Shown here one piece after another: positions 29,499-40,157 of a DNA stretch of 40,390 nt. Each line of letters opens with the position of its first letter. Within the stretch, counting starts at the first letter, position 1. The DNA is taken from assembly GCA_026770575.1 (NCBI GenBank), contig MU657212.1:242970-283359 (forward strand). The letters are read 5' to 3'. The notes beneath the pieces were generated by a model. That model was given only the letters and a program-made list of their open reading frames with translations, did no database searches and was not told the origin of the DNA. This DNA comes from Pelagophyceae sp. CCMP2097. Its lineage: Eukaryota; Sar; Pelagophyceae. The translations under genes were made by a program, and so were the position numbers.

Positions 29499-30810
29499 TC
29501 AGGGCGGCGCCGTCGACGTGTGGACGACGTGCGGGAACGTCTCGCCGGGGCCGTAGACGTGGACGGAGACGCGGTCCGCCGGCGGCGGCCTCTGGGAAGT
29601 GGCCCCAGCTCGCGGCCGCCGCAGCGTGGCCTCTGCGCGGCCGAGCGGCGCGCGCGCGCCCGTGCGGCGCGCGTGCACGCCGCGCGCCGCGCCGCCGCCG
29701 CCGCCGCGCCGCGCCGCGTCGCGGGCGTCGAACTCGTGCTCGACGGCTCTCCGGAAGCGGTCGCCGTCGTCGGGCCCTGCGGGCCGCGCGCGCGCCTGCG
29801 GCGTTTGCCGCACCGCCTCGTTGGCCCAGGTGCTGCAGTGCTGCAGTGTCTTCAGCTGCTCCTGCAGCTCCGCCGACCGCCTCTCCGCCGCCGGCGCGTC
29901 GAGATCCACGTTGGCGCACCTAGAGGGAGAACCTCCACTGGGCGTGCGTGAAAAGACCGTCGAGCTGCCACTCTGTGCGCTTCCGTGGCACGGGCGCGGG
30001 CGCGCGCAGGCACTCGATGACCTGCTGTCGCCGGTGGATGACGATGCGCGTCGGGAGCTCGAGGGCGTCGAGGCCCGCGGCCTGGCCCTCGCGGTCGAGG
30101 AGCGAGAGGCCGGCGAGGTGCCGCGTTTGGTGCGTCGCGCCGACTGCGGCCGCGCCGCCGGCGCCCCGCGCGCGAGGTCGCCCGGCAGCCTGCTTTGGCA
30201 TCGCGAGCTCGTTGCGCCGCACAAACTCGAGGAACTCGTCTCGAGAAAGGCCTGGGATGCCGTCCTCGTCGGCGGCGGCGATGCATCGGGCGAGGGCGGA
30301 AACCTCTGCCTGGCCGCGCGCCATGCCGAGGACCGTAAAGGGCAGCAGCAGCTCGCGCGCGTCGACGACGCCGTCGCGCGACGCGTCCAGCGTGCAGAAC
30401 CATTCGCAGATGCCGCGAAGGTGCGCCGCTTTTGCGCGCATCGCCGCCGCGCCGGGGAGGCCGCGGGCGCGAGACCACCGCTCCGCCTCTGCCAGGCCGC
30501 GCTCAGACTCGTACTTCCGCGCCGCGTCCGCGCGCGACCGCGCCGCCCGCCGCATATCGCCCAGCGACGACCGCCCGCGCGCCGATTCGGCCTCGGCCTC
30601 TGGGAAACCCGCGGCGGACCCCGCGGCCGTCCACGCGCCCGAAGCGCGCGCGAGCGTCCCGAAGAGCGAACCGTCGGTGCGCGCGTACGCGGGCGACGGC
30701 GGCACCGCCGCCGACGCCGCAGCCGAACGCGAGTCCAGATCCAGCGCGGGCGACAGCGGTGGCGCCGACGACGATGCAGCCGAACGCGAGTCTAGGTCCA
30801 GCGCGAGCAT
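29499..30810 (-). CDS. EF-hand protein, 2 exons
   Basis: On the minus strand the exons are 30810..29972 and 29919..29499 (419 aa). The intron is 52 nt (GTGGCA...CTCTAG, phase 2). The N-terminus carries a duplicated ALDLDSRSAA element. Residues about 80-130 are a basic helical stretch (MRRAARSRADAARKYESERG). Two EF-hands follow: loop 1 is DASRDGVVDARE (canonical); loop 2, ADEDGIPGLSRDEF, is acceptable. The C-terminal exon has a short coiled coil (AAERRSAELQEQLKTLQHC), an arginine/alanine-rich linker and an end reading VHVYGPGETFPHVVHT. I do not recognise a named family. It converges on ferroportin with 209 bp between stop codons. Confidence 0.65.
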
Positions 30811-31164
30811 GGCGCCGACGTCCTCGACGGGTCAATTTACTGTTTGGGCCTATTGCCCCCCACTGGGCCTCCCGAGGAGCGGGTTTCGGCCTCAGCGGGC
30901 TGGTCGGGGCCCGGCTGGACCCCGCCGAAACGGCTGCGTCAACGGGTCTCGTTATAGGGGCCCAGAGGACGCCGACGACGCGGCGCTTCAGAGAAGGCGG
31001 TTTTCTGCGGTTTTCTTGATAATATGACAGGAATATAACGGGTTATAGCTATTTCAGGATTTAAATGGATCCTGACGTCGAGGCAGGGCAACGACGGATG
31101 AGATGAGAGCGGCGCCGCCCTTTTGAGGGCTTGCTACGTATAGCACCGCGCCCGCAGCACCGAT
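30811..31164. other. intergenic, nothing recognised
   Basis: It lies between the start of the minus-strand EF-hand gene and the stop of the beta-propeller-like gene. No ORF with family signal is seen. An AT-rich patch (about 31017-31070) may be part of the promoter. Confidence 0.45.
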
Positions 31165-32349
31165 TTAGGTTGCATCTTCCGGGAGGTCCGCCGCGCCTTC
31201 GTCGACTTCCGGGACGTCGACGTCGAGGATGTGAATGTCGACGCCGCCCGCCGGGCTGCGCGACGTGACGACGAGGCGGCCCGCCGGCGTCGCCGTCACC
31301 TCAAGAAAGGCCGCCGCGCCGCAGGGCAGCAGGGGCAGCGTGGGCAAGCGCCAGAGCTCGCCGCTAGGATACCTGCCTCCGCCGCGCGGCGCCGCGACGC
31401 AGCAGCTGCCGTCGGCGAGGCCCAGGACGACGACGACGCCGCCGCGGTGCAGCGGCACCAAGACCAGGAGGTCGCTCGTGTAGTCCGTCGCGTAGCCCCA
31501 TGGCGGCGGCCCGTCGCTGCCGGTGTCGACGCTGTTGAGCGCGACGTCGTTAATCCAATAGAGCCGCCGGCCGTCGCGCGAGTAGCGGATGGCCTTCGCC
31601 CGCACGCCGACGCGGTCCGCGCGGAGCGCCTCTCGCCGCGGGCCCAAGTCCACAAGCCAGACGTCGCCCGCCTCGGTGGTGAACGCGACTTGCTTGCCGT
31701 CCGCGCGCAGGTCCACGTCGTAGATGACCTAGCGGCGCCGTCATCCGCGGACCGCGGAGCGCCGAAGACGCACGCCGTCTGCTCGGTGGACCGTCGCATT
31801 TTCGGCGGGCGCGGAGAGGTCGACGGCGACGACGCAGTCACCTTCGGCGCCGAAGAGGCCCGCGTGCATCCAGCCGCCGCACTGCGACCGCTTGGCGCGC
31901 GTCAGATCCAGGCGCGCCACGGCCGCTGGCGCGCCGCGGCCCTCGCGCAGCTGCACGGAAACGGCGCCGACGACCTCGTTGTCCGGGATAGTCATGCCGA
32001 CGCCGCCGCCCCCGTCGAAGAAGGCGATTCCGCCGTCAAAGGGCGAAAACGCCGCCACGGTGCCCGCGTCGCCCGCCGGCTCGTCGTACTCGTGGCCCTC
32101 GAGGCACCCGCGCAGGACTCTGCGCCGCACGGCGGTGGAATCGCCGCGGTCCGCGATCCAGTACGCGTGGAGGCCGTCGGCGTCGATCTGCACGTGGCGC
32201 GCCGCGTCGGTGTGGGCCAAGAGGCGCCACCCAGGCTCCCGCGACTCGGGCTCCGCCGCCTGGCTCGCCGCCGCCTTTGGCCTCCGCAACAAATACGCGC
32301 CCCCCAAGACCAGGCACAGCAGCAAGAGGACGGCGCCCGCGGACTCCAT
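31165..32349 (-). CDS. membrane-anchored beta-propeller-like protein, 2 exons
   Basis: On the minus strand the exons are 32349..31774 and 31728..31165 (379 aa). The intron is 45 nt (GTGCGT...GCTAG, phase 0); a 69-nt alternative using a donor 24 nt further upstream is also in phase. The N-terminus, SAGAVLLLLCLVLGGAYLLR, is a single transmembrane anchor. The rest shows repeated strand blocks with the PD40/WD40-like pattern: DADGLHAYWIADRGD, FSPFDGGIAFFDGGG, LRADGKQVAFTTEAGDVWLV, YSRDGRRLYWINDVAL. No catalytic motif of a known propeller enzyme is seen. Probably a type II membrane protein with a lumenal or extracellular propeller. It is divergent from the MYND/RING/Sel1 gene, with 130 bp between start codons. 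Confidence 0.65.
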
Positions 32350-32479
32350 CCCAGCCCCGCCGCGCCGTCGCCGTCTCTTATTGAGGTCCCAACTAGGACT
32401 GAAAGAAGTCTTAGATCTAGTCGTAGTAAGAGGCCTCAGGCCGACGCGCAGCACGAGAAACGCTCGCAGGACGGCCACG
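32350..32479. promoter_or_regulatory. bidirectional promoter region
   Basis: These 130 bp separate two divergent start codons (32349 minus, 32480 plus). The interval is less GC-rich than its neighbours and contains an imperfect palindrome around cttagatctag at 32409-32419. No TATA box is visible. Confidence 0.4.
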
Positions 32480-33535
32480 ATGGACGCGCCGACGGTCACT
32501 TCGAAGCCCTGCTGCGTCTGCAACGCGGCGAACGGCAAGCACTGCGCCAAGTGCAAGTCGCGCCACTACTGCTCCAAAAAGTGCCAGCTCGTCGACTGGA
32601 AACAAGGGCACAACAAGGCGTGCAATGCCCTGGCCATCGCATTCCAGGACCGCCTTCTTGACGAGCTCATGCCGGAGAAGCTGAAGTTCAAGGAGGAGCC
32701 GGCCATCGTCGACGACGTCGCGCCGGCAGCTGGTCCCAACGCGGCGGCGCGCTTACCGACTGTTCGGACGCACACGACGGCTGTGGTCAAGGCCACCGCG
32801 GTGCACGGCAACGCGGCGGACTGGCGCGGCATCTGCGCCATTTGCTTCGACGTGCTTTCACTCGTAGATGGAGCACAAAAATTCGTCGAGTGCTGCGGCA
32901 AGATGCTTTGCGCGGACTGCGGCAACAAGTGCGAGGAGTACGACACGCGCTGCCCGCTCTGCCGAACACCAATCCCGACGTCGAATGCCGAGTGGCTGCG
33001 CCGGACGCAGAAGCACGTGGACAAGGGGCACGCCGAGGCGCAGCACGTGCTCGGATCGGTGTTTAAAATTGGTGGCATGGGTATCAAGCAGAACTTTAAG
33101 CGGGCGTTCCAGCTGTACCAGCTCGCTGCGGCGCAAGGACACGTACCATCTCAAAAGTCATTAGGAGATTGTTATGTAGATGGGAGGGGTGTCGAGATCG
33201 ACTACAAGACTGCCGCGCACTGGTACCGACGCGCTGCCGACCAAGGGCATCCTGTCGCGCAAAATAATCTCGGTAATGCGTTCAGCATGGGCAAGGGCGT
33301 GGCCCAGTCGTACGACGAGGCCATCAAGTGGTACCGCCTCGCCGCGGCGCAGGGTGACGCGAACGCGCTTTACAACCTCGGCGTGTGTCACGAAGACGGC
33401 TTCGGCGTGGCGCGGGATTTTGTCGAGGCGCGGCGCCTCTTCAAGCGCGCCGCGGCCAAGGGGCACGCCGGCGCCGCGGCGGAGGTCGAGCAGCTCTTGG
33501 TCCGACTCGCGGCGCGCTTCGACCGACAGACGTGA
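32480..33535 (+). CDS. MYND finger, RING-like and Sel1-repeat protein, single exon
   Basis: The protein is 351 aa in one exon. Residues about 10-47 form a MYND zinc finger (CCVCNAANGKHCAKC, then HYCSKKCQLVDWKQGHNKAC). Residues about 117-165 have RING-type spacing: CAICFDVL, then CCGKMLCADCGNKC, then CPLCRTPIP. From about 180 to the end are four Sel1-like repeats, each near 36 residues with the GHxxAQxxLGxxxxxGxGV pattern (QNNLGNAFSMGKGVAQSYDE is the clearest). MYND and Sel1 modules bind proteins; a RING would suggest ubiquitin ligase activity. Such MYND-Sel1 proteins are expanded in pelagophytes and other algae. The start ATG is the first before the MYND finger. There is no signal peptide. 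Confidence 0.9.
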   Translation: MDAPTVTSKPCCVCNAANGKHCAKCKSRHYCSKKCQLVDWKQGHNKACNALAIAFQDRLLDELMPEKLKFKEEPAIVDDVAPAAGPNAAARLPTVRTHTTAVVKATAVHGNAADWRGICAICFDVLSLVDGAQKFVECCGKMLCADCGNKCEEYDTRCPLCRTPIPTSNAEWLRRTQKHVDKGHAEAQHVLGSVFKIGGMGIKQNFKRAFQLYQLAAAQGHVPSQKSLGDCYVDGRGVEIDYKTAAHWYRRAADQGHPVAQNNLGNAFSMGKGVAQSYDEAIKWYRLAAAQGDANALYNLGVCHEDGFGVARDFVEARRLFKRAAAKGHAGAAAEVEQLLVRLAARFDRQT

Positions 33536-33655
33536 TCGTCGCGTGGCTTCTTCGACCCTCGGGTGCCGACCGCCCCCCAAAAGGCCGGCGCACCCTCCTC
33601 CTCCCGCCGATCGACCGGCCACCGACTGCCTCGAATCTCGACCCCCGCTGATAGT

Positions 33656-34048
33656 CTACTCTTGCTCGATCCCGAGGCCAGGCTGCCGAGAACCGGAGAG
33701 GTCCCGGGGATCCGTTGCGGGTTCGTTGGCGACGTCTGCGCCTTCGAGGTCCGCGAGGAGCTCCTCGAAGGTTGACGGGCCGGCGCCTTCGAGGCCGCGT
33801 GCGAGGTCGCGGAGCGCGTGCGCGCGGTGTCGCCACGATATGGCGGCGCACCCGCCGAAGCGCGGGGGCCGGCGCTCCGCGGCGGCGGCCGGGCTCCCCC
33901 GGGCGCTCGAGCGCTCTGCGCAGGCGAAAGTCAGTTTGGCAAGTTTGGCGACTCCACTGCCACTGGCAGGGCCTGCCTGGCCAAGGCTGGGCCCTAGCTT
34001 GTCGACGAGCGGTGTGAATCGGCGCAGGCATCTCCTATACGTCGCCAT
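33656..34048 (-). CDS. hypothetical small protein (130 aa), uncertain
   Basis: ATG 34048 (MATYRRCLRRFTPLVDKLG) to stop 33656. The C-terminal part (WRHRAHALRDLARGLEGAG, then STFEELLADLEGADV) looks like real protein. The middle contains an AT-richer stretch ending actttcgcctgcgcag, a good 3' splice site, so a short intron may be hidden. The opposite strand has an ATG at 33840 with a donor-like gtcagt, which could instead be a first exon of the downstream SIN1 gene. I cannot decide between them. Confidence 0.3.
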   Translation of the reverse strand: MATYRRCLRRFTPLVDKLGPSLGQAGPASGSGVAKLAKLTFACAERSSARGSPAAAAERRPPRFGGCAAISWRHRAHALRDLARGLEGAGPSTFEELLADLEGADVANEPATDPRDLSGSRQPGLGIEQE

Positions 34049-34354
34049 CCCTCGCGGCGCGCTCCGCGAGCTTCGAGGATGGCCTTGACGGCGGCGGCGC
34101 TTGAGCTCTCGGTGCAATACGTTTCCCTCGAGTGGCACCTCGCCGCCGCTTCTGCGGACTGGCGCGCCGCAGCGCCCCGTGCCGGGCTCGCGCGACCAGG
34201 CGCCAGTGGACCTCCGAGAACGCGTGCGCCATCGGACGCCTGCGCGCAGGCTCGAGCTCCTGGAGGACGCGGACGCCGCGGGCGCCGCCGAGGCGCGTCG
34301 CTTCCCCAGGGCGTCGTCGTCAAAGAGCGGCCCATGCGAGGCCGCGAAATGTAG

Positions 34355-36512
34355 GTCCACGCGGAGGTGGATGGGCACGCGCGCGCCGTCGACGCTCCGT
34401 CGGCGGCCGACGCCGCCGACGAGGCCGCTGCAGACGTCGTGACGCTCTTTAAAAAAGTCGACGTGGCGCCCCTGGCGCCGCGGGCCGCCGCCGAGGACAC
34501 CGCGGACGAGGCCGGCGCCGCGCCCGGCGAAGTGCGGTCCGGGTTGACGCACGCCATCCTTGGACCCGCCGCCGTCGACGAGGTGGGCCGCGTGGACGAC
34601 GGTGCGTGGCCCACGTCCTCGGAGCGAGCCTTTGGACGACGCTCGGCAGGCGACATGGCCCTGGGCGAGGCGCTGACGATTTATTTGCCGAACCGCAAGC
34701 GCGTCGCGCTCCGCGTCTCGCTCGAGTGCACAGTCGCCGAGGCCATCTCGCGCGCGCTGCTCAAGGTCGCGGCCATGCTCGCGCGCGGCGAGAGCGCCGG
34801 CCGCGGCGCCGACGCTTTGGGCGTCGGCGACGCCGCGGCCGCGTGCTACGAGCTGCGCCTGCACGACGTAGACGGCGAGCCAGAGGTGCGGAGACGGCAC
34901 CGCGCCCCAGCCGCCCGTGACGCGCCGGCTAGGACTGCCCCGCGCTGGATCGGTCGCACGCGGCGCTTGCCTTTGGGGCCGACGAGTTGTGCCTGGTGCA
35001 GCTCGCGCGGCCGCCCGTCGCGTTGGCGCTGGCGCCAAAGGCGGCGCGCAGGCTCCACGTCTACCTGCCCGACCGGACGCGCGTCACCGTCGACGTCAAC
35101 GCGTCGACGCGCGTCCGAGACGCCATCGGCCTCGTCCTCCACCGAGCCGACAGGTGCCGCCCCGCCGGGGGGGTTGCACCGTCGCGCAAAAGGCCCGTTT
35201 TCGAAGCTCCGCGGGCGACGCGTCCGCTAGCGCCGCGCTCGGGTCGGGCGCGCCCGCGGCGGCGTGCTACGAGTTGCGGCTGCACGACGCCGGCGGCGAG
35301 CCCGACGACGACTTCCCCGCCCTGGAGCAGGACGGCCCGGCGCTCAGCTTCGGCACGGACGAAGTCTGCCTCGTCTTGATCCCGGGCAAAAAGCCGCCGC
35401 CCGCCGCGCCCGCGGCGATGGCGGCGACCACCGCGCAGCCGGACGGCGCGGACGCGGGTGCGTCTCCCGAGGGCGCCTGCCTCTTCGTCGTCGCAGAGGG
35501 CGGCTCCCGATGTCGGCCTTCTCCAGGCGCTTCCCTCGCCGACGGCGTGGCGATGCTGACGATTGAGCTGCCGAGCGGCGAGGAGCTGCGGCTCAAGGTC
35601 GACGCGGCGTGGACGGTGCGCGAGCTGGTGCCGCGCGTGCTTCGTCGGCGGCGCATGCACGCGTGGGCGCTGGACTGGGGGCTACGCATGCGCGCGGCCG
35701 ACCGCGACCGCCTGTGTCTGCCTTTTCGAGACGTATGCGAACACCTCTCCATTCGCGACCTCGACATGGCCGGCGTCCACACTTTGGAGCTCTACAGCCG
35801 CCAGCACGCCGGCGGCTGGTTCGTCGACGCGCCGCCCGCGCCCGAGCCCAAACTCGTCGGCGCCGCGCACACGGACCCGCGCGGAGGCGGGCCGCGCGCG
35901 ACCGCAAACGCCGCACCCATCACGCCAGACGACTTCAACTTCAACCCTGCCACGGGGCCCGCCTTCCGCGAGTGGAACGTCGTCAAGAGGAACGAACTCG
36001 GCCGGCGGCAGGAGCGCGTCCGCCGCGGCGTCCGCCCCAGAGGACGGGGGCCGCCGCAGCGACGACGCCGGCGGCAGAGAGGGGCCGCGGTGGCCGTCGT
36101 ACGCCAGAGGCGGTCGGAGTGCCCTCGCCCGTCTTACCGTCGTTGCTAGGTGCTTGGGATTGACGGTACGAAGATTTACAACACGAAGCGCGACCACAAG
36201 TCCGCCCGCATCACCGCGCGGCCCCGCGTCACCGCGGAACCGCCGGCGAGGGCTCCCCCGTACGCCTCGAAAGTCCGCAACGACTCCCGAAAATAGGCGA
36301 CGCAGCGCCCTTTCCACCTGCTGTCGAACATTTTGCGCGTCACCATCCTGGACTCGGACCCTTCGCGATCCTCTGTGGAAATCGTCTACGTCGAGGCGTC
36401 GCGGCACCTCGCGCGGAGCTACACGCTCGAGTCGGCCTACGACGCGGCGCACGTGGCGGCGAAAATCAAGTACAACCGCAAGCTCCGCCTTTCCGACGCC
36501 GCAGAGGCCTGA
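34355..36512 (+). CDS. SIN1/Avo1-type TORC2 subunit with two CRIM domains, 5' end incomplete
   Basis: Join <34355..34885, 34933..35153, 35231..36017, 36150..36227, 36306..36512 (607 aa seen). SIN1 is the TOR complex 2 subunit that holds AGC-kinase substrates. Order of domains: linker ending VVTLFKKVDV; CRIM copy 1 (LTIYLPNRKRVALRV at about 107, then ACYELRLHDVDGEPE, then LAFGADELCLVQL); CRIM copy 2 (LHVYLPDRTRVTVDV at about 215, then ACYELRLHDAGGEPDDDFPA, then LSFGTDEVCLVLI); a Ras-binding-like domain (MLTIELPSGEELRLKV at about 358); and a PH domain (FREWNVVKRNELGRRQER to VAAKIKYNRKLR). The introns are 47, 77, 132 and 78 nt, in phase; the second could use an acceptor at 35206 instead, and the fourth could have another donor. 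Usual SIN1 has one CRIM. An upstream exon lies probably between 33838 and 34320 but no unique start was found. Confidence 0.8.
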
Positions 36513-36982
36513 TATTATTCCATGTGCGCTGTGCTCCGACGCTGGACCGCGCGTGCCACCGCCTCGGGCCCCGCGCCGACCGCGCGCAAATGACGACGAA
36601 GACGCTGAAACTCAAAGAAGTCCTGTGGAGCGTCGTCGTGGTCCCAGGAGCTTCTGGAGCAGGCGTTCGAAACTGGCTGGCCTGCCACCTCTCTTGGCCG
36701 AGACCGAGACTGGCGCTCGACACGATGCGAGACGCGCGCGAAAAGATCCGCGAGCGTTCGAGTGGCCGTGGACGCACCCCGGAAGGACGGCCTTCCGGAG
36801 CCCGGCGTATCCGAGGACGGACTTTGTCGGGTGAAGCTTCGTTATAAAAGGGATGTACATATCCCCCGAGCGCGCTTCGCCCGTTGGGTTTTGGTAAATC
36901 TTTGGCAAATGAGGTTGTTCGCGGTCCCACGAAGAGTAGGCGGCGGCACCGTGCTTGTTCACTCGCCCTATCACGCTTCTCG
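36513..36982. other. intergenic between convergent genes
   Basis: No gene is supported. A ttataaaagg motif lies at 36841-36850. Minus-strand open frames here have no family signal. Both flanking genes end here (SIN1 from the left, the COPI-associated gene from the right), so the 3' UTRs probably fill it. Confidence 0.4.
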
Positions 36983-38069
36983 TCACGCCGCGAGATGGGC
37001 AGCGCGACGAGGGGAGGGGGCACGAGCACGCACGAGGTCGACGATTCGCATCGATCGCTCGTACGCGGGGTACTTGAACATGATGAAGCCTGCGGGGCGC
37101 GCGGTCACGGTGGCGACGTTTCCCCTGGGCGGCAGCGGCCGCGCAGGCGGAAACGCACCGTTGAAGACGGCAGTGAAGAGCATAAACACGCCCGTGAACG
37201 TGCCGAGTGCGTGGTAGCCAGAGAAGCAGAGGAGTCCGACTAAGAGGAAGAACATGAATCTCCCCGTGGCGCGGTACATGAAGCCCAGGTTGTGCGCGAT
37301 GGCCCGCGCCGTGCAGCCGCAGTGGACCTCGAAGATGGCTATCAAAAACGCAAAGGCAAAGAGGTAAATGGCAATGACGCCAGATGAAATCGCCGCCGTG
37401 CCAGAGCCGAGCTTGAGCGACGCCATCAGCGACTACGCAGCGTCGATCGCCGGCGGTGGCGCGGCGGTGGTCCGATGGGACCCCGGCCGAGGCAGGACGC
37501 TGGCTTGGAGAGTCACGAGGAAGAACGCGGAGAGGACGTTGCCTGCGCGGGCTCGGTTCCGACGCCATGCCGGGGATGAAGGACGGGACTCACAGCATCG
37601 CATGGCCCGGATCGGCCTCGGCATGGACAAACACGAAATGTCCATGAGATCGGCCCCCGCAAGAGGCTCCGCCGGCGCAGGCGGCTTCGGCGCGCCGTTC
37701 ACCGCCTAGCACGTCGACCGTTTGCGGGCCGCGAGGCGACGCGCTCCTGTCGTCTCGGGCGCACGCACTTCGTTCTTGTCGAGCCTGCGGACACTCGCGT
37801 CAGGCGCGACCCCAGGCGACTTGCGTCAGGCGGGTCCCCTGACGTCCCTCGCGGCGTACGCACCACGACGGCTGTGACTCCTTGACCGGGGGCGGCGACG
37901 GCTCGTGCTCGTTGAACCACGCCGGCTCGGCGGAGCTGGCCGTGAGCGGCGGCGGAGGCGCCGACGCCGACGCCCTAGGGATCTTCTCGTTTCGCCGCGC
38001 CGTTTGCGCGCAAGCGCGGGGGGTGACGCACGAGACCGACGAGTCGTTGAACGGGTTGTCGTCGGCCAT
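36983..38069 (-). CDS. COPI-associated/Tvp15-like Golgi membrane protein, 5 exons
   Basis: On the minus strand the exons are 38069..38032, 37974..37860, 37705..37594, 37542..37499, 37432..36983 (252 aa). The introns are 57, 154, 51 and 66 nt, all phase-consistent (donors GTGCGT, GTACGC, GTGAGT, GTCCTG). The protein starts MADDNPFNDSS, an NPF motif that binds EH-domain trafficking proteins, followed by a proline-rich linker with EPAWFNEHEP. The C-terminal part is the four-helix COPI_assoc membrane domain: NVLSAFFLVTLQASSL, SGVIAIYLFAFAFLIAIFEV, GFMYRATGRFMFFLLVGLLC, and FTGVFMLFTAVFNGAF. Such proteins sit in the Golgi and early endosomes. The cytosolic tail after residue 200 is basic. The gene is divergent from the GH28 gene, with 180 bp between start codons. 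Confidence 0.83.
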
Positions 38070-38249
38070 GGCTGCCACGCCTCGAAAATGCGCCTCGGAC
38101 CGGGGCTAACGGGGCCGTGCGACTCGACACAAAAGTTTGTCAATCGCCGAAAGGCTGGAAATTCCTTAAAACAAACTTTTTAAAGATCGTGGCCTCGGCC
38201 CGAGTCGGAGGAACTCGGCCGGCCGGCACGCCGTTCGCACGGCGCCGCG

Positions 38250-40157
38250 ATGCTCCTCCAGCGCGCGCTCGGCGTCTTCTGGGGTTTCCTGGGGTTCCTG
38301 GGGCCGGCGCCGTCGCCTCGTTTCGTGCGGAGCGAGGAGGCGCCTCACAAGGGGCCTCGGCGGTGGAGCCCGCCGCGGCCGCGACCTTTGACGCAGCCCG
38401 CCTCACGGCAGCCCGCGCTGCGGCCTTTGACGCAGCCCGGCGCGCGGCAGCCCGCGCTGCGTCCCACCAGACTGCAGCGCAAGCGCGAGGCCGCGATGCG
38501 CAAGGCCGTCGACGCGTACGCGCGCGACGATCACGCCGAGGCGCGGTCGCGGCAGCGTGCGGCGGCCGCCGAGCTCAAGGCGCTGCAGGCATCGGGCGCG
38601 CGCATCTTCTCCGTCACCGAATTTGGCGCCGCCGGCGACGGGGCCACTGACGACGCCGGCGCGTTCCGAAGCGCCGTCGCCGCCGCGCGCGCGTTCGCCG
38701 CCGCCGACCGCGCGGCGCCGTCCAGCCCGCGACTGAAGCGGCCCGTGGTCCACGTGCCCCAAGGCCGCTACCTCCTCTCGATCATGTCGCTGGCGCACGT
38801 CGACGGCATCGACGTTCGCATCGACGGTAACGTCGTCGCGCCCGAGATGGCCGCATTCAATGCCGCGCCCGCGGAGGACGCCGCGCTGTCGCCCGAGGTC
38901 CAGCGCATGCGGTATGCTTTCTTCGAGATTGCGAACTCGACGCGCGTCCGCGTCGGCGGCGGCGGCTCCATCGACGGCAGGGGCCGGTGAGCAGCCTTGT
39001 AACACGCGGACACTCGAGAGGGCGTTCGTCGCGGGAAGTTACTCCCTTGGGCGCGATCCGCGCGCTGCGTCGTGCGGCGGACATTGGGGCGCAGGCCGTG
39101 GTGGCGCGTCCGCAAGCGCAGGCCGTTTACGCGCGCCCCGGTCCTATTGCTCATCCGCAACTGCATCGACGTCGACGTCTCGCTCCTCGAGCTGCGGTCG
39201 TCGCCGTTCTACCACCTCGTCATCCTCGAATCGGACCGCGTCGCGCTGTCAAGGCTCAACGTCTCCTCGCCCGCCGGCTCCGTCAACACGGACGGTGAGG
39301 CCGTGATGCGACGGCGTCGGACGGGCGGCGCCGGCTCAATCTCCCACCCAGGCATCGACGTGCTGGCCTCGCGCAACGTGCGCATCGACGACTGCTGGGT
39401 CTCGACGGGCGACGTGCGTGCCGCCGCCTGCCGCGTGCGCAGTCTGCACCGTAGTCGTAGGACAACGTGGCAATCAAGGAGGGTTCTTCGTACGTCGAGG
39501 TCCGCGGCGGGTGCTTCGCGCGGGGCCACGGCCTGAGCATCGGGTCGCTCGGCGAGGGCGGCATCGAAGCGTCCGTGCGGCACGTGGCGCTGTCGGACGT
39601 CCGCTTCGTCCGCACGACCAACGCGGCGCGCGTCAAGACGTGGCAGGGCGGCCGCGGCGCCGTCGAGAACGTCTCGTTTTCGCGCCTCCGCGTCGCCGGC
39701 GTCGGCATCCCCGTCATCATCGACCAGTTCTACTGCCCGGCCTCGCAGCACGCCGCCACGTGCGCCAACGAAACGGACGCAGTCGCCATCAAAGACGTCA
39801 CCATTGACGGCGTCACCGGCTGGTGCGCGCTACACCTCCGCACGTGCGTGCTGCGATGCGACGTGCAGGCACACTTCCGGCGTGGCCGCGATGCTCCACT
39901 GCAGCGACTCCAGCCCGTGCACCGTCAGCCTCCGCAACCTCGACGTCCGGCCGCAGGCGGGCTGCTCCAACGTCGTCCGCTGCTGGAGCGTCGCGCCGGC
40001 GCCGCGCGGCGGCCGCGCCGCGCGCGCGGACCCCTGCGCGCGGGGCAACGCGATGCACGGCTATGTCTTTGACCTTTCGCGCCGCGAGCGGCAAAAAGTT
40101 GCGCGCAACTTTTCTTGCATCTACCCGCCCGAGCCGCTCGCAGGCGACGTGCGATAA
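38250..40157 (+). CDS. GH28 polygalacturonase-like enzyme, 5 exons
   Basis: Join 38250..38986, 39095..39294, 39352..39413, 39461..39822, 39869..40157 (549 aa). The introns are 108, 57, 47 and 46 nt; every join is phase-consistent. The N-terminus MLLQRALGVFWGFLGFLG is a signal peptide, then a proline repeat (PLTQP twice). The parallel beta-helix begins at SVTEFGAAGDGATDDAGAFR. Catalytic motifs of GH28 are intact and in order: NTDG (spanning intron 2), STGDDNVAIKEGSS (spanning intron 3), GHGLSIGSLG, and RVKTWQGGRG. The last exon (HTSGVAAMLHCSDSSPC) supplies the cysteine-rich end. GH28 enzymes hydrolyse galacturonan or related uronic polymers; in a marine alga the substrate could be its own wall or another polymer. 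Secreted. Confidence 0.92.

Noticed and set aside
33656..35038. Minus-strand ORF of 460 codons
   Set aside because: Most of it overlaps the SIN1 exons, which carry the real domains. Only its last part (33656-34048) was kept as a weak candidate.
35459..35497. 39-nt intron (GTGCGT...CGCAG) inside SIN1
   Set aside because: Phase-compatible, but the interval is a multiple of three, open and protein-like, and shorter than any other intron accepted here. It was left as coding.
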